64,000 bases of DNA from NCBI RefSeq assembly GCF_964204865.1, contig NC_135258.1:11585001-11649000 (forward strand), written 5' to 3'. The notes beneath the pieces were generated by a model. The model did no database searches. It worked only from the letters and a program-made list of their open reading frames with translations, and was not told where the DNA came from. This document shows, piece after piece, positions 59,422 through 64,000 of the stretch. Position 1 is the first letter of the stretch, and each line of letters begins with the position of its first letter. The position numbers and the translations under genes are program-made. The stretch comes from Styela clava (taxonomy: Eukaryota > Chordata > Ascidiacea > Stolidobranchia > Styelidae).

Positions 59422-59624
59422 GTGACCGTACATTTGATCCCACGTACATTTGAACCCATGCGTATATCCACGGGTTCAATCTATATGCGGGTGCTAAAAC
59501 CCATGGGTTAGGGTTAGTATGGGTTTAACTATCCCCGAAACAAAAAAAATTTCATAGGTGCAATAGCATACAGGTGCAATTGTCATGGGTTCAAATGCAC
59601 GTGGGTTCAAATGTAATGGAACCG
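59422..59624. mobile_element. MITE-like inverted repeat built on ACATTTGAACCCA
   Basis: The left side reads GACCGTACATTTGATCCCAC then ACATTTGAACCCATG. The right side is the inverted counterpart (CATGGGTTCAAATGCACG then TGGGTTCAAATGTAATGG). The centre contains an ACCCATGGGTTAGGGTT palindrome. It is probably related to the element at 47768-48015. The target duplication is not resolved. Confidence 0.65.
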
Positions 59625-60141
59625 TAAAAAGTATATGCTACCCGGAATTCATTCAAATTCATTTACGACTAGTGCTAAGCCTTTAAATCACATTTATTGA
59701 ACATATGTGAACACTTCAAAATAAAATATCGCACATCTGAATCTGTTTAAGTTTTCTGTATGACATGCATGTACAAGTAAAGATGGCAGTGGTAAACCGG
59801 TAAACCGGTAAATTGGTTGAACGAATTTTCAGTGTTACAATTAACAGTGACCAACAAAATGAGAGAGAGCTTCACGGCTGCGATCCAGATAGTACTATAA
59901 CTTAATAAATTAGACACATTACTGTAAATATTTATTACCAAACGGATCATTATAACTAAACTCCAATCCAATATTACCAAATCTTACATCAACATTTTGA
60001 AAATTTACACACGTTTATTCAATCACATAATATGTATATACATTGGTATAAATAGGTCTATGGATATTGACAAAATACAAACTCGTAAGACATCAACTTG
60101 GTAATATTTTGGAACAATTGGTTTTTAAATATTTTGCATTT

Positions 60142-60962
60142 CGTCACGCTAATAACCGAATTGCGTAAGTCATTTTTGGCGATTTTGAATTTTTTATAAA
60201 ATAGGTATTTATGTAATGCTGCGCACCTGTCTGTTAACTCAGATTTTATTTTAAGAATTCCGAAACCCATAAAAATGGAGATTTAGTATAACATGCACAT
60301 TTGTACAATTGTTTCGTCATAATGAATTATCATTGTGCCGTAGGACTATTGTGACGTCACAAAGGCAAAATAACCTCGGCAAAGTATTTTCGAGTTTTTG
60401 CATCTCGAATTCTAGCTTAACGCGTATTAATTTGAATTTATACTACAGTATAGGAAGGCGTGCACTTGTGATATTCACTGTCCGAGTCCAATTCACCTTG
60501 GTAGGCTTTTTTATTGGGTGCATTGCTGTTTTATTCTTTATAATTAATCTTAGTCTTATTTCGTTGGGTGCGCAGAACGTGTTATATTATTGAAATATAT
60601 ATTTTTAAACATAAAAAATAATGTAATTGAAACTGATTAGCTATTTTGGGGATTAGACATTGTAGATACTGAAAATTACATTCGTTTTTGGAATGTTTAG
60701 TTTTCAGGACTGGTGCATATAGTAAAGTTGCAAAATTGCGTATGTCCCCAAGTCATAGACACATTTCTGCCTAAGTCACAGTGCGCCATTATGACGTCAC
60801 TTAACTGCGTCATACAAGTTAACTTAAATCCGGCTACGATTAAAAAATTGAACCATGGCAAATTATTGACTCTCAATGACAAAACAATATCATTAGGAAG
60901 TTTTTTACGTTTTTCTCAAAACTGCTAAAAATGACTTACGCAATTCGGTTATTAGCGTGACG
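60142..60962 (+). mobile_element. 821-bp MITE with 36-bp inverted ends; empty site preserved in copy 1
   Basis: It has the same ends as the element at 5407-5856 (CGTCACGCTAATAACC and its reverse complement) and is flanked by ATTT at 60138-60141 and 60963-60966. The undisturbed copy of the duplication has a single ATTT at the corresponding position (TTTGCATTTGTTATT near 51045), so the element is exactly delimited and makes a 4-bp target duplication. Internally it carries two TGACGTCAC motifs. No transposase is recognised. Confidence 0.93.
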
Positions 60963-61115
60963 ATTTGTTATTTATCATTTTTCTTTATTTATATCCACGC
61001 GTTGTAGACGACAGTTTCTGATATGTTTTATAGATTGATCATATTTGTCAATTGTGGAAATGAAAGAGTCAATTTTTAACGAACGACAAGTCTTTATCTG
61101 TATTTTTCGGAGATT

Positions 61116-62213
61116 TTAACCTTTAATTCTCGGAGCTCCCGCGCCAAGTCTCTCGGTTCGTTGACGCCTCGTAGTGCGGGAATCTCAAGCAAATCCCCAG
61201 GCTTTACTTCAAAATTTCCTCTTTCCATTTTTATCTTTCAAACCTGTATGTAAGGTCAGGTGTTAGTGGCTTAATTAAATGTTTGCATGTTCGAATATAT
61301 TGTTTCACTAATAAACAACGTCTCAGGATGATGTATGAACAAAATATACGCTATGGAAATTAAAAAACAACGTGTAGTATATAAATTGGATTGAAAAAGT
61401 TTGTAAATGTCCTAAATCTAAAATTTAATATTGTGCCCAATGAATGCGATTTAAAATTATGCTGTGTACTGACTATATGATAAACTTCAATAATAACAAG
61501 GTCACAAAAACAATGGGGCATGGGCTGTTAATTAATAAACTTTCTTACTTGGAAGTTCAAGTAAGTCGGGATTTTCATCCGACGCACGACCTCTTTCTGC
61601 TCCTGGATCTTCATATGGGTATGGGACGCCTCCTTTTATATGTCCGGGCATTTCGAAAATGTTTATCACTAGAATGAGAATAACAAGATTTGGTTACCTA
61701 AACTATTATACTATCGTATTGTGTGTCTTATTATAATCGACCGCTCACTCACCGTTGCCTGCAGCTCCTGGTGGGGCGCTTCTGACTGAAAAGAAATCAT
61801 ATGTTACGTTTAATATGATATTGTGCTGTCAAATATTCTTTGAATATTTATGAAAAAAAGTCATTTCGGCTACAGATGGTACAGGAAAAGAAAAACGTTA
61901 GACTTAATCAAATATCGACTCGAAATTGATACTACGTAAATCCCATGTTATGCGGATATTAAATCTGGAATACATTTTTAACCTTATTTGCCAACATGAG
62001 CAGTGTTCTGTTTTACATACGGTAATCAGTTTACATGCTTACTTGTTTTAGAATATATATCAGTTTTCCTAATTTGTAATCTCAAACAACTTTCAAAGTC
62101 AGCGAGTATGCTTTATCGTAACTAAAAGATTGCTATGAATTTATTACAATGTAAAAACGAGCTCACCTCAAAGTGATCAAAAGGAACAAAATAGTGACAC
62201 CGATAGTAACCAT
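61116..62213 (-). pseudogene. Array unit C: duplicate of unit B, frameshifted
   Basis: Exons align with unit B: 62213-62167, 61785-61753, 61668-61549 and 61243-61116. The signal region (MVTIGVTILFLLITL) is intact. Exon 2 has lost 5 bases at its start relative to unit B, which puts exon 3 out of frame and leads to an early stop. Exon 4 shares the 17-base deletion of unit B and in addition has two extra bases near its 3' end. It therefore looks non-functional after duplication, unless a different start or splice site is used. Confidence 0.55.
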
Positions 62214-63678
62214 GGTAAGTATTTTTCAAAGCACGCCACCCGATAGCTCCAGTCGTTACAATTCACATCACTGCAATAAATTTCGTATTTGTATCAACTA
62301 ACTCCTATCAATAACTTTATGCGGAAGAGCAGAAAATTTCTGTCAAAAGGCAAGTGTGACAAATGTGAAAGTCCGGTTCACTGACAAAATAACCTTGATT
62401 AATTTTCTGCAACACGAACTACTGGGTTGCCTATTATAGACAGTGGAGCAGGCCAACATTTTTAAACCTGGAAAAAATTTCGTTGTTTCAGGCAAGGGTA
62501 AATAAGTAAATAAAAAATCGAATTTAAAGCACAAATCCGATGCTGAAACCGATATTTGTTGTGCACTATCTACTGCTCCAGGAAACATTGAACAGCTAGT
62601 TGTCAATAAACAAAGGCACCCGTCACATTAAATGAATATAATGAATTAATTGGTTAATTTCATTTTTTAATAATTGAGCACCATTACGAGCGTTGGATGT
62701 AAATCTAGTAACCAGCTTTGGTAAAAGAAAAAAAGTACAACAAATGTTAAGAATCACTGGTATAGGTTATCAAGTTAAGGTGAGGAAACCAAAATGTTGT
62801 GCCATTGTATGATACGATGTCAATCAACCAAGTTGTTATTATTACGTCAAATTTATTGAAAACGCATGTCTATGAATTCTTCTTTCTGTAACAAAACATC
62901 GAAATTTTGACAGGCAGGTGTTTTTGGGATCCTGGAGCAATTTTTTATAGGCCAAAGTTCGTGCGATATATATGTATCTGATTTTCCTTCCTAAATAAGC
63001 TTCGTCAGCCTGCGGCATTCCGTGAGGCTATTATTATTGCTAGAATGAGTTACAGTTTACACGGAAACGGCGTTTACATCAGATTTATTGAACAAATGTG
63101 AACACTGCATAATAAAATACCGCAATTGTGCAAGAATCTATTTAAGTTTTCTGCATGACCCTGCATGTACAAATAATCATGGCGGTGGTTAACCGGTAAA
63201 TTGGTTAACCGAATCTTCAAGGTAACTATTACGATTGATCACCAAAACATAAGAGCTTCGGGTCTATTATTCAGTTTCCACTACTATAACCTAATAAATC
63301 ATATACATTATTGTAAATATTTATTATCAATCGAACCCTTATAATTGAACTCCAACCCAATAACACTAAATCTTTTCTTTATTCTTTTTCAACATTAAAA
63401 AATTCACACAGGTTTATTCAATCACAAATACATTTACATAAGTCTATGGATATTAACGCAGAAAAAACTCGTAAGACATCAACTTGCTAATATTTTAGAA
63501 CAATTGGTGTTTGAATAATTCGCTATGTTATTTATCATTTTCTTTATTTACGTCTACGGGTTTCAGACGACAGTTCTTGGTGTTCTATAGATTGATTATA
63601 TTCGTCAATTGTGGAGATAAAATACTACGAGTCAATTTTTCAAAAACAAATCTTCTTCTGTATTTATTTTTTTGGATT
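62214..63678. other. Spacer between array units C and F
   Basis: Non-coding; the near-identical counterpart of 52307-54451 without the hAT-like insertion. Confidence 0.6.
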
Positions 63679-63824
63679 TTAACCTTTCTTTATAGGAGAT
63701 TCATTCCATTCTCGTGGTTCGTTAAAGCCTGGTCGTCGACCAGTAATCTCAAGCGAATCTCCAGGCTTTACTTCGAAATATGGTAATCCGTAATATGACA
63801 TCTTTTCACTTTTATCTTCGAAAC
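63679..63824 (-). CDS. Array unit F: last exon only, continues past the window
   Basis: This exon has exactly the same length (146 bases) and phase as exon 4 of unit D. It encodes the same C-terminal part with substitutions (FEDKSEKMSYYGLPYFEVKP, then GDSLEITGRRPGFNEPREWN and ESPIKKG, ending at a TAA). The upstream exons would lie beyond position 64000 on this strand. It is open and conserved, so unit F may be an intact second copy of unit D. The basic site is RRP rather than RRR. Confidence 0.6.
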
Positions 63825-64000
63825 CTCAAAATTAAATGTCAGTGGGTTAAATGTTTGCATGTTCGAACATATTGTAATTATATATATATTGTTTATAATA
63901 TAAACAACGTCTCAGGATGGTGTAAATCTAAAACGACTCTAAATTTATGAACAAAGTAAACGTTATGAAACTGAAATTAAAAAACGACATATAGGATATA

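Larger units (their letters stand above)
59195..61115. other. Spacer between array units E and C, with two mobile elements
   Basis: It contains an inverted-repeat element at 59422-59624, the beginning of the second copy of the segmental duplication (about 59687), and the 821-bp MITE at 60142-60962. No gene recognised. Confidence 0.6.
59687..64000. repeat. Segmental duplication, copy 2 (array units C and exon 4 of F), cut by the window end
   Basis: It matches 50575-54770 closely, interrupted only by the 821-bp MITE at 60142-60962 and lacking the hAT-like element present in copy 1. Gene content is parallel: unit C corresponds to unit B and unit F to unit D. The right boundary is beyond the window. 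Confidence 0.9.

Overview
This is eukaryotic nuclear DNA: AT-rich, with protein-coding genes split into many short exons (GT-AG introns mostly 60-900 bases), one intron-containing tRNA and many small transposon remnants. The gene set is animal and chordate-like (NCKIPSD/SPIN90, SLC35E3, HERPUD, an RDH11-14-type dehydrogenase, trefoil proteins, a GH31 glucosidase). Compact introns plus chordate-type orthologues suggest a tunicate, probably an ascidian such as Ciona. That assignment is an inference; no diagnostic marker is present.

Layout. 1-4.8 kb: no gene recognised. 4.84-7.48 kb (+): a retinol-dehydrogenase-like SDR in six exons. 8.93-17.29 kb (-): NCKIPSD/SPIN90, an Arp2/3 regulator, in twelve exons, with a fold-back mariner, two hAT-type MITEs and a tRNA-derived SINE in its introns. 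18.33-20.53 kb (+): SLC35E3, a nucleotide-sugar-type transporter, divergent from NCKIPSD. 20.93-23.93 kb: a hAT MITE, then a decayed full-length piggyBac transposon with TTAA ends. 28.34-29.32 kb (+): an intronless HERPUD (ER stress/ERAD). 32.14-42.67 kb (+): a 23-exon secreted GH31 alpha-glucosidase with five P-type (trefoil) domains before the catalytic domain; a tRNA-Leu(CAA) gene lies in one of its introns. 45.17-47.41 kb (+): a secreted protein made only of five trefoil domains, one per exon.

48.7-64.0 kb (-): a tandem array of at least six copies of a four-exon gene for a small secreted, cysteine-poor, proline/glutamate-rich protein that I do not recognise. Only one copy (54.45-55.66 kb) is complete with all exon phases agreeing; the others are frame-altered, disrupted, or run off the window. 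A block of about 4 kb of the array was copied recently (about 50.6-54.8 kb matches about 59.7-64.0 kb). Two mobile elements distinguish the two copies, each with a clean empty site in the other.

The best candidate for something undescribed is this small-secreted-protein array, followed by the five-trefoil GH31 enzyme with its neighbouring trefoil-only gene. All exon boundaries were read by eye from splice signals, reading-frame phase and family similarity; none was checked by alignment software or transcripts.
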